From the NCBI GenBank assembly GCA_031841125.1, contig CM063111.1:42234955-42298954 (forward strand): a stretch of 64,000 bases of DNA, written 5' to 3'. A program made the position numbers and the translations under genes. Origin of the DNA: Acanthococcus lagerstroemiae (taxonomy: Eukaryota; Arthropoda; Insecta; Hemiptera; Eriococcidae). Every line of letters begins with the position of its first letter. Positions within the stretch are counted from its first letter, which is position 1. Of this stretch, positions 1 through 11,159 are shown piece by piece. Below the pieces are notes generated by a model. That model had not been told where the DNA came from. It saw only the letters and a list, made by a program, of their open reading frames with translations, and did no database searches.

Positions 1-2130
1 TGACCACATTTATTAATTCACAATTTTTGGTTTTTTCGAATTTAGAGAATTTCTCCACACTATAACATCATATCTTTTTTGGGGCAAAATAATTTTCAGA
101 GAGCTTCGGCGTCGGCGCTGGTGCTAATAACTCAATTTTTCGAGACGAATTCAAATCCGTCGTCAAATTGAGCTACAATCATTTTTTTACCCGAAGTGGC
201 CGATTTCTCCAACTTTTTCGATCTTATCTCAGGAACGGAGGGTCGGCGCCCATATTCATCATCAGATTCGTACTCAGCGTGAAAAATTGAGTTCAAAACA
301 TTCGCATTAATTCACTATTTTGGGTTTTTTCGAATTTGGAAATTTTCTCCATTCTATACGTTATATCTTTTTGGGGCAAAGAAATTTTCGGAGAGCTTCG
401 GCGTCGGCGCTGGTGCTAATTACTCAATTTTTCGAAGCGAATTCAAATCCGTCATAAATTGAGCTGGACTCATTTTTTGACCTGAATTGACCAATTTTAC
501 CAACTTTTTAGAGCTTTTCTCGGAAACGGAGGGTCGGTGCCCAAATTCACAATCGGAATCGTACTCAACGTGAAAAATTGAGTTGAAAACAGTCTTTAAT
601 TCACAATTTTTGGTTTTTTCGAATTTTGAAAATTTCTCCATACTATAACATCAGGTTCTTTTTGGGGCAAAATAATTTTCGGAGAGCTTCGGCGTCGGCG
701 CTGGTGCTAATTACTCAATTTTTCGAGACGAATTCAAATCCGTCGTCAAAATTGAGCTAGAGTCATTTTATGACCCACATTGACAATTTTGCCAACTTTT
801 TCGAGCTTATCTCGGGAACTTAGGGTCGGTGCCCAAATTCACAATCGGAATCGTACTCAACGTGAAAAATTGAGTTGAAAACAGTCTTTAATTCACAATT
901 TTTGGTTTTTTCGAATTTTGAAAATTTCTCCATACTATAACATCAGGTTCTTTTTGGGGCAAAATAATTTTCGGAGAGCTTCGGCGTCGGCGCTGGTGCC
1001 AATTACTCAATTTTTTGACTTGAACTGGCCGATTTTTCCAAATTTTTCGATCTTATCTCGGAAACGGAGGGTCGGTGCCCAAATTCACAATCGGAATCGT
1101 ACTCAACGTGAAAAATTGAGTTAAAAACAGTCTTTAATTCACAATTTTTGGTTTTTTCGAATTTTGAAAATTTCTCCATACTATAGAACATATTATCTTT
1201 TTGGGACAAAATAATTTTCGGAGAGCTTCGGCGTCGGCGCTGGTGCTAATTACTCAATTTTTCGAGACGAATTCAAATCCGTCGTCAAAATTGAGCTAGA
1301 GTCATTTTATGACCCACATTGACAATTTTGCCAACTTTTTCGAGCTTATCTCGGGAACATAGGGTCGGCGCCCAAATTAATCATCGGAGTCGTACTCAGC
1401 GTGAAAAATTGAGTTGAAAACAGTCTTTAATTCACAATTTTAGATTTTTTCGAATTTTGAAAATTTCTTCATACTTATACATCGTGTCTTTTTTGAGACA
1501 AAAAAATTTTCGTCGAGCTTCGGCGTCGGCGCTGGTGCTAATTACTCAATTTTTCGAGACAAATTCAAATCCGTCATCAAATTGGGCTAAATGGGGAAAA
1601 AGGGAAAAGGGGAAAAGGGAAAAGGGAAAAAGGGAAAAGGGAAAAGGGAAAAAGGGAAAAGGGAAAGGGAAAAGGGGAAAGGGGAAAGGGGAAAAGGGGA
1701 AAAGGGGAAAAGGGAAAAGTTGGAAAAGGGTAAGGGAAAGGGGGGAAGAGAGGGTGAAGGGGAAATGGGGGAAATGGAAAAGGGGAAAGGGGGGAAAGGG
1801 AAAAGGGAAAAAGGGAAAAGGGAAAAAGGGAAAAGGGAAAAGTTGGAAAAGGGTAAGGGAAAGGGGGGAAGAGAGGGTGAAGGGGAAATGGGGGAAATGG
1901 AAAAGGGGAAAGGGGGGAAAGGGGGAAATGGAAAGATGAAAAAATGGGAAAGGGGGAAACAGTCTTTAATTCACAATTTATGGTTTTTTCGAATTTTGAA
2001 AATTTCTCCATACTTATACATTACGTCTTTTTTGAGGCAAAAAAATTTTCGGAGAGCTTTGGCGTCGGTGCTGGTGCTAATTACTCAATTTCTCGAGACG
2101 AATTCAAATGCGTCGTCAAAATTGAGTTAA
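1..2130. repeat. ~291-bp satellite array
   Basis: Head-to-tail units share a block with TTCGGCGTCGGCGCTGG, whose copies begin near 105, 397, 688, 980, 1228, 1519 and 2060. Spacing is 291-292 bp, except 248 bp for the fourth unit (internal deletion) and 541 bp for the last interval, where a purine tract has replaced the middle of a unit. Units also share TTAATTCACAATTT and ACGAATTCAAATCCGTC. ORFs of about 70 codons recur in the same place in each unit, but they follow the repeat and show no protein-family signature. The array runs off the left edge of the window, so its full size is unknown. Confidence 0.95.
1590..1958. repeat. GGGAAA-type purine tract inside a satellite unit
   Basis: Almost pure G/A on the plus strand. 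It begins right after the satellite block ending GGGCTAA and returns to satellite at CAGTCTTTAATTCAC, so it replaces the unit's middle section. It contains an internal duplication: the stretch starting AGTTGGAAAAGGG recurs at 1718 and 1841, 123 bp apart. Long Lys/Gly/Glu-rich ORFs here are by-products of the composition. Confidence 0.9.
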
Positions 2131-2535
2131 ATGGGGAAAGGGGAAAAAGGAAACGGGGAAACACGAAGAAGGGGAAAATGGAAAAGGGAAAAGGGAAAAG
2201 GGGGAATTTGGGTAATAGGCGGGGAAGAGGGAATAGGGGAATAGGGAAGAGGGGAAGAGGGAATAGGGGAAGAGGGAATAGGGGAAATGGAAAAGAGGGA
2301 AAGGAAGAAGGGAAGAATGTGGAAACTGGTAAAGAGGAAACAGGGAAAGGGGGAAATGGAAAAGTGGAAGGGGACATGGGGAAATAAGAAAGGGGAAAGG
2401 GGTAAAGGGGTATCGGGAAAAGGGAAAGGGCAGAAGGGAATAGGGGAACGGGGAAAATGGAAAGGGGGAAGGGAGAAAAGGGGAAAGTGGGAAAAGGGGA
2501 AAGTGGGAAAAGGGAACAAACAAAAATTCTTTAAA
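2131..2535. repeat. Second purine-rich (GGGGAA/GGGAATA) tract
   Basis: Purine-rich, with GGGGAAGAGGGAATA repeats. It begins after GAGTTAA in the last satellite unit, the same unit position where the first tract starts. It ends in non-satellite sequence near 2536, so it marks the right border of the array. Open frames on both strands are compositional artefacts. Confidence 0.88.
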
Positions 2536-2719
2536 TAAGAGTCCACACCTGGTGGTCACCCTAAACGAACAAATTGTTCGAACTGGAACAATTTAAAACA
2601 GACCAACAACCCGAAGCACGAAAAATGTTCTGCACCCTTTACTGTCCAGAACTGACTCATTATGCAAACGAGTACCTAAATTACTCAATGGTGGTAAACA
2701 GTTTAAAATTATGAACAGC

Positions 2720-2955
2720 CGAAAATGAACCAAACAAATGAACGAAACTAAAACGAAAGGAACCAAAAATGAGCTTAATGAACCAAGCAAACCAAAGAAA
2801 CAACAAAATGAAACAAACCAACCAACCTAGGGGAGGGATTAGACCGAAGGAACCAAACGAACCAAAACAAACGAAACAAATCAGACAAATCCAACGGAGC
2901 TAACCAAACAACTCCAACAGAACATACCAAACAAATAACAAACCCAATAAAACAA
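2720..2955. repeat. AACCAAAC/AACGAAAC low-complexity stretch
   Basis: Short A/C-rich words (ACCAAAC, ACGAAAC, AACAAAC) recur irregularly. This looks like a degenerate simple repeat. No gene is seen. Confidence 0.5.
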
Positions 2956-5416
2956 ACTATGAGTAACTTAGGCGCAAAAAGGGGGAGGGGTCAGACTAGA
3001 GTTTGGGTGACAAACTCTTAACGCATCTGAAAAGAATCCAAATTTTTGATTTTCCATTTTTTTTCTTACATCCCCGCCACGTTTTTTACTTAAAATTTAG
3101 GATGATTGTGATTTGGGACTCTCACCGATTCTGGGATCCGGGGTTTACAGATCCTGCTCCACACAGTCCTGCTTAAACGTAATTTTTATTCGGATTGTAC
3201 ATCAAATGGAACTAGCTTCGGCGGCATGGAACACCCCCGTATCTGATGTTCGCGATGTCAGAGATGCCGGCGAATTATTTTACGAGCGAATTCAGCGCGG
3301 AGCGTGCGAGCACAAAAGAGATATATCGCAGTTGAGAAAATAATGCCAGCGTGTAGAAAGTCGGTCGAACACAACGTAATACGCATTCTGAGAATACTCT
3401 CAACATCGCTATCATTGGTCCAGACCACGGAAAGAAGCGTGGAAATTCTACCCTTTGAGTTTTCTGCGCCATTAATCAAACGCATCCCCGGAGCTTTTAT
3501 ATATACGTAACAGAAAAACTCAACTTTTTTAAGTTGTTTAAGCTCCAGACCAGTGCTAGTGACCACTGTTTTCCTTCTCAAATCGCCGACACGTTTTTAT
3601 TGTTCCAGTGAGCCACAGTTATGCCGGCGATTCCGATGCCGCAATCACGCTCTTTTGCTTTCCTTTTTAATGTACGGAGGTTTTTAGCGAACGCGGGTAC
3701 TTCGACTGGCCGTTGGAAAAACACAAGAGGCAATTGGGGCATCATATTTTCGACATTTTTGAGTTCATAACCATATTCTCTATATTTGCAGATGAAAAAC
3801 AAAGAGCAAAATCAAACCTTTCCCGGATTCTATGCTGGCCTTGCGGTTTGACATGCTGCTTTACTTCGTATTTCGCAGGGGCGGATTTCAGGGCGGAGGT
3901 TGTGTCTCATCATATTTTTCTCAATCGATTTTGGATCGAAGTGGAAGTAACACAGTTAATTACAATTTCTGCTTCCATGTGATTTCCTATGGGTAAAGCA
4001 CTTTAAATCCGAGTTAGCTTAGCCCCAATTTTCAATTTTTTTTTTTTTCAATCACCGTACAACCTCGATCTTTGTTGCGGGCAGCCTCGATCGTCGCTGT
4101 AGAAAAAACAGTCTCAATTAAAATAATTTCTGATTTTCGTAACATTTTATGAGCTGGTATCAAAGAATTGAATTCGGTAACCTTAAAAATCTAAAATCAA
4201 CTCTCAATCAGACGTTTCATGTTCTGTATCGATAAGTGAGACCTTTCGAACTTGTGGGAGTGAGACGGATAGTTTTATATGACAGAACTGTGAGGATTGT
4301 AGAAGGGTAAGAATTAAGAATCCAATAGTTACCTGCACTGTAGCATTCCTAATTACTCACGCAGGATAGGCGAAGTGCGTTTTCCCTTGCTTCCATCCAT
4401 AGGCCCATAAGCCTACTAAATGCCACAATTAAAGGAGACAGAAGATTCAAATTTTATCATCTCGAAGCTAACGCTATCATCAGTCCTAATCTTCGTACTC
4501 CGGATTTCAAATCCACCGTTTATTCGAATTTCAGTTTCTCCCCATTTCGATTCGACGGTTTTATATCCCGACACTTCATTCCGGCCCGAAATCCGGGACG
4601 GGCGAATTCAATAAAATCCGGCGTTTCTCCCCGGTATAAAAATATTGCAATAACTGTTTAGAAAACTTCTATACATATATATCTATATTTCTGGGTCGGG
4701 CTGAAAGGTTGAAAGCAATAAAAATGATTGGATCAAATTTCTTTATGGCGACATAAAAAATACTATTCTTTCGTATTTGTCTCCGTGCTAATAGTTTATT
4801 GTTTATTCTCCGCGAAGGACGTGTATGGAAAAACCATTTGACCTTTATCGATTAATTCACCTGATAAGTCTAACAGTTTTTTTTTTTTTTTGTTTTTTCT
4901 TTGGTTTGTACAAGTGAAGTAAGCTTATCAGAGACAACAGTGATACATTCTGGGTAAAAAGGGAAATTCTTACGCAATATTCGAGATTTGCGGGCTTTAC
5001 GAGTTTTGCAAGAAAGAAGTGTTTAGTCCGGACTGTAAGGGCAAAAGATGCGATAGGAAAAGCAGATTTGATGCGAGTGCTAAACATAAACAATAACTCA
5101 ACTAAACGGATGTTGCCCCATAATAGACCGATCAAAGGGAATACTACTATACTCTATACCTAATAAGAAATACGTGACGTCACAAACTGTGGTAGGTTAT
5201 GCGGTGCTTGGGGAGAGAGGTAAAGGTATAGATTCACACAATTTAACTCACCGCTGCGTCATATTCCAGCTACTCGGTTCCAGGGGTTATTCCAATGAGA
5301 ACAACAAAGCTGCTAATATAATTGGCTTTCCATGATATCGAATATGAGCAGCAATCAGTGAACATCAATGAAAAGACATAGATGCTTCGACTGAAACATC
5401 CGCAGGTATAAATGAC
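2956..5416. other. No gene recognised
   Basis: Unassigned AT-rich DNA with T-runs near 4035 and 4877. Open frames are below 110 codons and show no recognisable motif or codon bias. A TGACGTCA palindrome at about 5175 sits in an AATACGTGACGTCA context that recurs at about 12462, so it is probably part of a dispersed repeat. Confidence 0.5.
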
Positions 5417-6629
5417 CAGTGCTGCCAGATGTAGGGAAATTTCTTCAATTCAAAGAAATCGAGTCATTTGAACCAACGAAAAATAAATTTCGAAGAAATT
5501 TTCAGGGACATCGAAAATAAGGAAAGGGGAAGGAGAATGACGACGACAATTATGATGATGACAAAGACAAATAGGGTGACCAACTGTTTGCGTTTCCTTA
5601 AACATGTTTGCTTTCTTCATGTGACATTTGCTGTTTGCTCGTCAAATAAATGTTACAATTTGAACAGGCATAACCAAGATTTTCACCAATACTATCAAAA
5701 TTTGTTAACGGGCATGCAGTACTGAGAACATCGAAAAATAATCTACCACAACTTACACACACAATTGTTAAGTCATTTTTTAATTGTTCTCGCTGATATT
5801 TCCTTAGTTTTTCTTGTTTTTCTTAATAAATTTGGCTTCGCTATTGTAGTATTTCTCCTGGATGCTTCTTGTGATATAGTTATACAGTTTTCTGCTTCTG
5901 GCATTCTGATCTACGTTTACAAATTCTCCGTGCATCACATCGTAAGGTTTTATCCTGCACTTGTTGAATAACTAACTGTTGATTGGCTACTTGCTTAAGT
6001 ATTTGCAGCTAGTTCATTTGCTACTTATTCATATGGCGTTAGTTTATTTGCTGCGTCGCATATTCTCGCTATAGAGGAGAATGCCGGTGTTTTGTCTGCA
6101 GGTGAAGACAGCTACAACGCTAAGGCTTCATCACTCGAAACCTGAAATAGAATACTTTCCATTAATACTTTCATCATATTTATGATACATAATTCATATC
6201 GCATTATTCCTTGGCAAATTTACTGATAAGTGCACCACAGAGATTTATCTCAAAGGAACATGTTTCACTTGATCAAGATTTGATCAGACAAACAATTCAC
6301 ACATATCATTGGTTAGAGAATTCAGTGAAAAGGCAAAAAATCCTATTTTCTATATCGTACACTCGGATATGCAACATCGGTATTCGAGTCGGACATCCGC
6401 TTGGAGCGCTACAATTGGCAAAATTGAAAACGGGATCAGGATGATCTTCCTATTTGAATGTTAATTGAGCTATCTCAAAATAAGTCGAGAACGAATCTAT
6501 TTAGCGGAAAAATTAAGAGATCAAAATTTGTAGAGCGTAAAATTTAATGTAAGTTACCTTCTCTCATAAAAATTGATTTCGATCGATTTAAGGAAAGCTT
6601 CCACCCACCACCCCCGCGGCGCTCACCAA

Positions 6630-6882
6630 TTGGACGCTGTTCAACAAAAGGGAACCAACTAACATTTGGAAACAAAATGAGTTATTAGTATCGTCGGAAA
6701 GAGCGTAAAAAGTAGAATTCTTCAAAATTGAGCCCCCGATTCAAAAAAGTGTACTTACGTTGAAAAAAGCTCATCAGTAAATGCTATGTCATATAGTTTC
6801 TACATGGCTCTTGAACTTCGAATCACGTGTTCTGAAAAAGCGGATTTTGCTTGTTGGTTCCCTTTTGCTGAACAGCGTCCAA
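6630..6882. mobile_element. MITE with 30-bp terminal inverted repeats
   Basis: The left end TTGGACGCTGTTCA is followed by ACAAAAGGGAACCAAC. The right end, 6853-6882, is its near-exact reverse complement. The 253-bp interior has no coding potential. No clear target duplication was seen. It lies in the intron of gene-like copy A, just left of a hAT MITE. Confidence 0.85.
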
Positions 6883-6903
6883 CTGTCCGGATTTCGTTGT
6901 GCG

Positions 6904-8156
6904 CAGGATTGCAATGTTTAAAACAAAAAGTGTTTTAAACAGCGTATTAAACATGTTTTCAACCACAAAAAGAAACAAACATTCGTTTTAAACAAACAAA
7001 AAACTTTTTTTTGTTTAAAACGTTTTTTTTTCTCCCAATAATTATTTCGAGTTTTAAACAATCATTTATTTTCGTATTTTTCATCTTAATTTTATCAAAA
7101 ATGGAAGGAAAAAAATGAATAATATTTATTCATAAAAATGAAAGGAAATTGTTGCAAACAATGGTGGAAAGCCGTAAGATAGAGCTTTCACTTTGACTTT
7201 AGCTTTCAGTTTTACCGTAAAAAACTTTTGGTTCTGTGCTTTTCACTGAAATTTTTTCCAGCTTTTGACTTTTAGCTTTCCAGTATTAAAATGTTTCAAC
7301 TTTTGATTTTGACTAACAAATTTCAGTTCTTGACTTTTCATTTAAAAAAAAAATGTATGCGGCATTGTCTATTAGTTTGTTGAGAATAGAACTTGATGTC
7401 GCTTTAGGACAGGACAGAGAAAAAAGGGATTTGGAAAGGGAAAGGCGAAAAATGAAAGAAAAGCTAAATAAATAAGGCTTTCAAGTTTTAACTTTTCGCT
7501 TCTCATTAGAAAATACTTTTCAACTTTTGACTTTTGGCTTTTTACCGTCAGAATTTTCTAGCTTTCGGTTTAAACTTTCAGCTTTCAAACTCTAGTTTAT
7601 GAATTCGTAATATTGGCATTTCCACTCAGTATGTTATAAGTAGTGGCAACTGAAGTCATATGTAGACTTAAGGAAGTTGTATACTTATATAGGCTAACGT
7701 GCTACATTTATATTTTTAATTTTTTTCATTAGAGATTTTCTATACAAGTTTTTTTTAAACATGTTTTTCAAAGAAAATTTTCTGTCCCGTATTTTTCTCC
7801 AAAAAACATCCCCCCCCCAACATGACTTTGCTCACGGTTATAATGCACCGTCATTTTTTTGCAAGCTTGATTCATGAAGCGAGAACTGATCGCATAGTTG
7901 ACGCAGTTTACTATACGCTGCCAATTTCTAGTTATTTTTCCTTTTTCTGTTTTAAACACGTTTTATAAACATGTGTGGAGTTATCTGTCAAAAGGGCCCC
8001 TGACGAATAGGAATCCCACTCGTCATGTATTAAACATGTTTAAAACGTGTTTTAAACACTCTTACTTATTTCGAACAGACATTTTTAATGTTTTAAACAA
8101 AAAAAAAGTTTGTTTCGTTGATTTTAAAAAAACTGTGTTTTTTTTTTGCAACCCTG
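6904..8156. mobile_element. Non-autonomous hAT element with perfect 8-bp TSD
   Basis: The left end is CAGGATTGCAA and the right end TTGCAACCCTG, an 11-bp inverted repeat with one mismatch. The flanks are identical 8-bp duplications, GTTGTGCG, at 6896-6903 and 8157-8164. This combination of TIR and 8-bp TSD is typical of the hAT superfamily. The subterminal regions carry repeated GTTTTAAACATG-like palindromic motifs, as hAT transposase binding regions often do. The middle has repeated CTTTTGACTTTTAGCTTTC-like words. No transposase is encoded in its 1253 bp. Confidence 0.92.
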
Positions 8157-8370
8157 GTTGTGCGCGATACTAGCGCTGTCCGGCTCGAATTACGGAAAGA
8201 ATGTCCTGCTAATGAGACGAATTTCTTACTGGACATGTTCTACTTGACTCGAATCAAAAACAAATTATACACTTATCAAACTGAGAACCCATTTTATACA
8301 TTAACAAGCAGCTTAACTTACCTTTGTTTAGAATATTTTGAGCACATCCATTTTATCAAGAATTAGAAAA

Positions 8371-8759
8371 CACAGTATACAGATGACCGCAAAAATAGTG
8401 TCCAAAACACACCCAAGTCGGAACGAATATCAGAAACAGGAGTGATAAGGTTGTAATTGGAGATTGGACGATGTTGTAAAGCGTGGTTGGTTTGAATCAA
8501 GATCAAGGAGCACCTATTGGAGAAGAAAGAACACTGTAACTTCGCTACCTGAAGAGGGTGGGAAGAGGGTGTTAGCAACGGCAACACCTTCAAATTACAA
8601 AGCTGCAGACTGCAGTCGCGCAGCTCTATCATTTTTATCAACAACAGGAAGATACTTACTCTGCAATCAATTCCAACCAATTCAGGTGGCCTCTTTCAGG
8701 AAATTGTAATTCTTAATACACTAAAGACAAAGAAATAATTTTATTTCGATCTGAACAAA
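8371..8759. other. No gene recognised
   Basis: Unassigned stretch between gene-like copies A and B. Short frames of 80-105 codons lack motifs. It may be upstream sequence of copy A, but no homologous counterpart was found in the window. Confidence 0.4.
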
Positions 8760-9114
8760 GTTTACAATAATTTGAATCCTAACCAAGATAATCACCAGGC
8801 ATCCACTTTGAAAACATCCAAAGTACATTTTCGTTCGTCATAACTAAGTATATGAACCTCAGCACTGACATACACCGAAAAACAATCTACGGCAAGTTAT
8901 ACATACAATCGCAACTCATATCATGGATACAATCGTAGGTCCTTTTTTAATATCCTCGCGATATTCAATAGTAGGCTCCAAAATTTGTGTTGTAGTATTT
9001 ATTCTAGATGCTTCTTGTAATATATGTACATCCAATTCTCCTTCTGGCGTTTCTGATCTACAGTTAAAAACTTTCTGTGCATTACGTAGTAAGGTTTTAT
9101 CCTGTACTTCTTCA

Positions 9115-9734
9115 CTACCTATATGATGATAGGTTATCAGTCTTATGACCAGTTTGATGCAGCTCTCCATCTCTCCCTATATTCCGTGCGAATTCTTTTA
9201 TTTCGTAATAACACTCCCTATCTACAAAATCAGCGTCAAAAGACACTCTGGACACTCTTTTTGAGTCAAAATAGTGTGGGTCCTTGACAATCACACAGGC
9301 TCTGCCCACTTGTATAGCAGAATGGATCGGTCAAAAGTGTGTCAAGAAGTCAAAAATGCGTCGGAGTGCTCTGATTGATTGAATGAATGACAAAATGTCA
9401 AAATACCGTATCAAAATTCGCAAAATTGACGCAGGTCAAAATTATGTCAACCCTTGCAGATCGGGACTCACATCTGACATCCTTCATTATCTGTTGAACA
9501 TCCTGGAATCTTTGGCGACCTACCCAATTCTTTCCTTCCACTCTTCCTTCTAACAGCAGTGATATTATTCCTGGGTGTCTGAAAAGTTATGCCCTATATT
9601 AGTTTATCTCTCTTTCTCTTGAGACAATTCCAAATATCCATTTTACCTCCTACTCTGTTAAGTACTTCCTCATTTTTTACCTTATCCGCCCATTTGATGT
9701 TAAATATTCGCCTGTAGTACCACACTTCACTATA
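9115..9734 (-). pseudogene. LINE C-terminal remnant (RTE-like)
   Basis: Minus-strand translation gives a block YRRIFNIKWADKVKNEEVL, then the frameshifted block LLLEGRVEGKNWVGRQRF, then DVRCE, and near 9200 ECYYEIKEFARN before the end. These match in order the C-terminal part of RTE-type endonuclease/reverse transcriptase proteins, downstream of the RT domain. Several stops and a foreign AAAATGTGTCAA-like segment (about 9240-9470) interrupt it. Only the 3' end of the element is present. It sits inside gene-like copy B and is cut at 9734 by the next element. Confidence 0.7.
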
Positions 9735-10331
9735 TGTGGCAGTTTCTATAAAAAGGGGTAACTTTGTCGATTGATCAAAGTCTCAGAAAACGCGAAAAAA
9801 GAAAAACAAAATTTTTTGGTCGAAAAAATTAGGCTCAGTCTTGCCTATTGCAGTACTTTTGGTACATCCGTGCAATAACGAACAGACAAAATTTACGCGC
9901 GGAGAGAGAAGAAGGAGAGAGAGGAAGAGAATTACAAACGAGAATGAGAAAATGCGAATGTCTGCGCTCGCTTCTTCGCGGTTTTTTGAAGCGCACAAAT
10001 AAATCCTATGTTCTGAATTGTTACCACGTAGAAGAGCGAAAAATTAACTTTTCCAACAAGTCCCCTTTGAGGCTGGTAATGTGATTCCGCGGCGAGTTAT
10101 GGCCGCTTGAAGCTTGAAGTGTGTCTAACTTTGAACACGTTTTTCTCGAAAACATGTTTTTGTAGGTTCTTGTTACACTCATATTTGACCCCTTGTATCT
10201 CCGCTACAAAAAATGCTATAGATCTTGCCGATAGCTCGTTGGTACGGGCATTCATTCCTCTATTACCTACTATCTGTAACTGAAAATTCGTCAGATCGAC
10301 AAAGTTACCCCTTTTTATAGAAACTGCCACA
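9735..10331. mobile_element. TA-flanked foldback element, family F copy 1
   Basis: The ends are inverted repeats of about 36 bp: TGTGGCAGTTTCTATAAAAA plus GGGGTAACTTTGTCGAT at left and the reverse complement at right. TA dinucleotides flank both sides. The interior includes a GAGAGAGAGGAAGAG-type purine patch and an AAACGTGTTTTT palindromic core. A second copy of nearly the same length lies at 48396-48972. The minus-strand frame that enters the right end is shared by both copies only because they are repeats. Confidence 0.9.
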
Positions 10332-10707
10332 TACAGCAAAAATATTATTCATTTGCTACTCACTTATTTGCTACTAGTTCGTATACTATTTGTTCACTTG
10401 CTCCATCGCATATTCCCACAATCACCACAGCAGGGAACACGGGTGTTTCGTCTTCAGATGAAAATAGCCACAGAGCTTTGAAGCTTCACCGCTCGAAACC
10501 TGAAACAGAATACCAAAATTACGATCAATACCTACGTCTTTATGAGACATATAATTCACATCACATTATTCCTTGGAACATCTACTGATAAAAGTATCAC
10601 AGAAAGTTGTACTTGGTTCAATTCAAAGAAATTCTGTACTAATTGAACTGAGAACCCATTTCATACATACAACACACTTACCTACGAGTAAGACATCTAC
10701 GTACCTC

Positions 10708-10838
10708 AAGTGTGGCCATACGCCATTTTGAAGCCCACCGCGCCCGTTGATGCCGAATTGCCTATGTGGAGCGTACCGCGTAGTCAATTCGGCATCGACG
10801 GGCGCGATAGGCCTCAAAATGGCATGTGGCCACACCTG
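10708..10838. mobile_element. Palindromic MITE A
   Basis: The arms start GTGTGGCCATACGCCATTTTG and end CAAAATGGCATGTGGCCAC, and the inner arms GATGCCGAATTG and CAATTCGGCATC also pair. It is a hairpin with a short loop and no coding function. It shares its inner sequence (GCGTAGTCAATTCGGCATC) with MITE B next to it. Confidence 0.85.
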
Positions 10839-10855
10839 GGGCTCTATAGTATCTC

Positions 10856-11040
10856 TACTACTAGTAGAGCACTATAAACACGAGTATACTGGACCGCCAT
10901 TTTGGTTTCTACTCCACCCGTGGATGTTGAATCCGACTATGCACAGCGTGCCGCGTAGTCAATTCGGCATCAACGGGTGGAGTAGAAATCAAAATGGCGG
11001 TCCAGTATACTCGTGTTTATAGTGCTCTACTACTAGTAGC
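10856..11040. mobile_element. Palindromic MITE B
   Basis: The left arm has GAGCACTATAAACACGAG and GACCGCCATTTTG; the right arm has CAAAATGGCGGTC and CTCGTGTTTATAGTGCTC. The stem exceeds 60 bp. The loop matches that of MITE A, so the two are adjacent members of one family inserted side by side. Confidence 0.88.
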
Positions 11041-11071
11041 TACTAGCTGAGCCTACTGCAATCGCTTTTTA

Positions 11072-11111
11072 GGGTGTTTGCCGCGCGGAGCGCTGCAAGC
11101 AAACACCCTAT
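11072..11111. repeat. Small hairpin AGGGTGTTTGC
   Basis: AGGGTGTTTGC pairs with GCAAACACCCT across a GC-rich loop. It is flanked by near-direct TGCAATCGCTTTTT and TGCAATTGCTTTTT, which suggests a very short insertion with a duplicated target. Confidence 0.5.
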
Positions 11112-11159
11112 TGCAATTGCTTTTTCATTTTTCTATTTTTTTTTCTTTAAATACGAGTG

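Larger units (their letters stand above)
5580..8370 (-). pseudogene. Spliced gene-like repeat, copy A (interrupted)
   Basis: Read on the minus strand, exon 1 ends at 8322 (CAAAG), followed by GTAAGT. The intron ends with a T-rich TATTTCAG at 6142, and exon 2 runs from 6141 towards 5580. The intron is enlarged by a MITE (6630-6882) and a hAT MITE (6904-8156). Exon 2 has short conserved coding blocks: one reading SSPADKTPAFSS..ARICDAAN, one reading VQDKTLRCDARR, and a block IVCVSCGRLFF followed by YACSNCNIYL. The Cys pairs resemble a zinc ribbon. Stops and frame changes show decay. Alignment with copy B (8760-10682) in the same frames supports a once-coding family. The Cys block is faintly like the N-terminal region of Helitron/PIF1-type proteins, but I cannot confirm that. 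Confidence 0.5.
8760..10690 (-). pseudogene. Spliced gene-like repeat, copy B (interrupted)
   Basis: Minus-strand relative of copy A. Exon 1 ends at 10682, the donor GTAAGT lies at 10681-10676, and the intron of about 182 bp ends TTCTGTTTCAG at 10500. Exon 2 starts at 10499 with GTTTCGAG, as in copy A. It encodes the block SSEDETPVFPA..VGICDGAS, which aligns with copy A's block. It is then broken by a LINE tail plus a TA-flanked element (9115-10331), and resumes at about 9115 with EVQDKTLLRNA, QEASRINTT and, after a stop, IVCITCRRLFF. The shared peptide blocks imply a former protein-coding unit. It is now a pseudogene. Confidence 0.5.

Noticed and set aside
1577..2559. Long Lys/Gly/Glu-rich or Phe/Pro-rich ORFs in the first 2.6 kb
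   Set aside because: They exist on both strands only because purine/pyrimidine tracts lack stop codons; no domain and a repeat-driven origin.
3258..3581. 107-codon minus-strand ORF
   Set aside because: Competes with other overlapping frames and has no coding signature.
10623..11022. ORFs crossing 10.6-11.0 kb
   Set aside because: They read through the palindromic MITEs.
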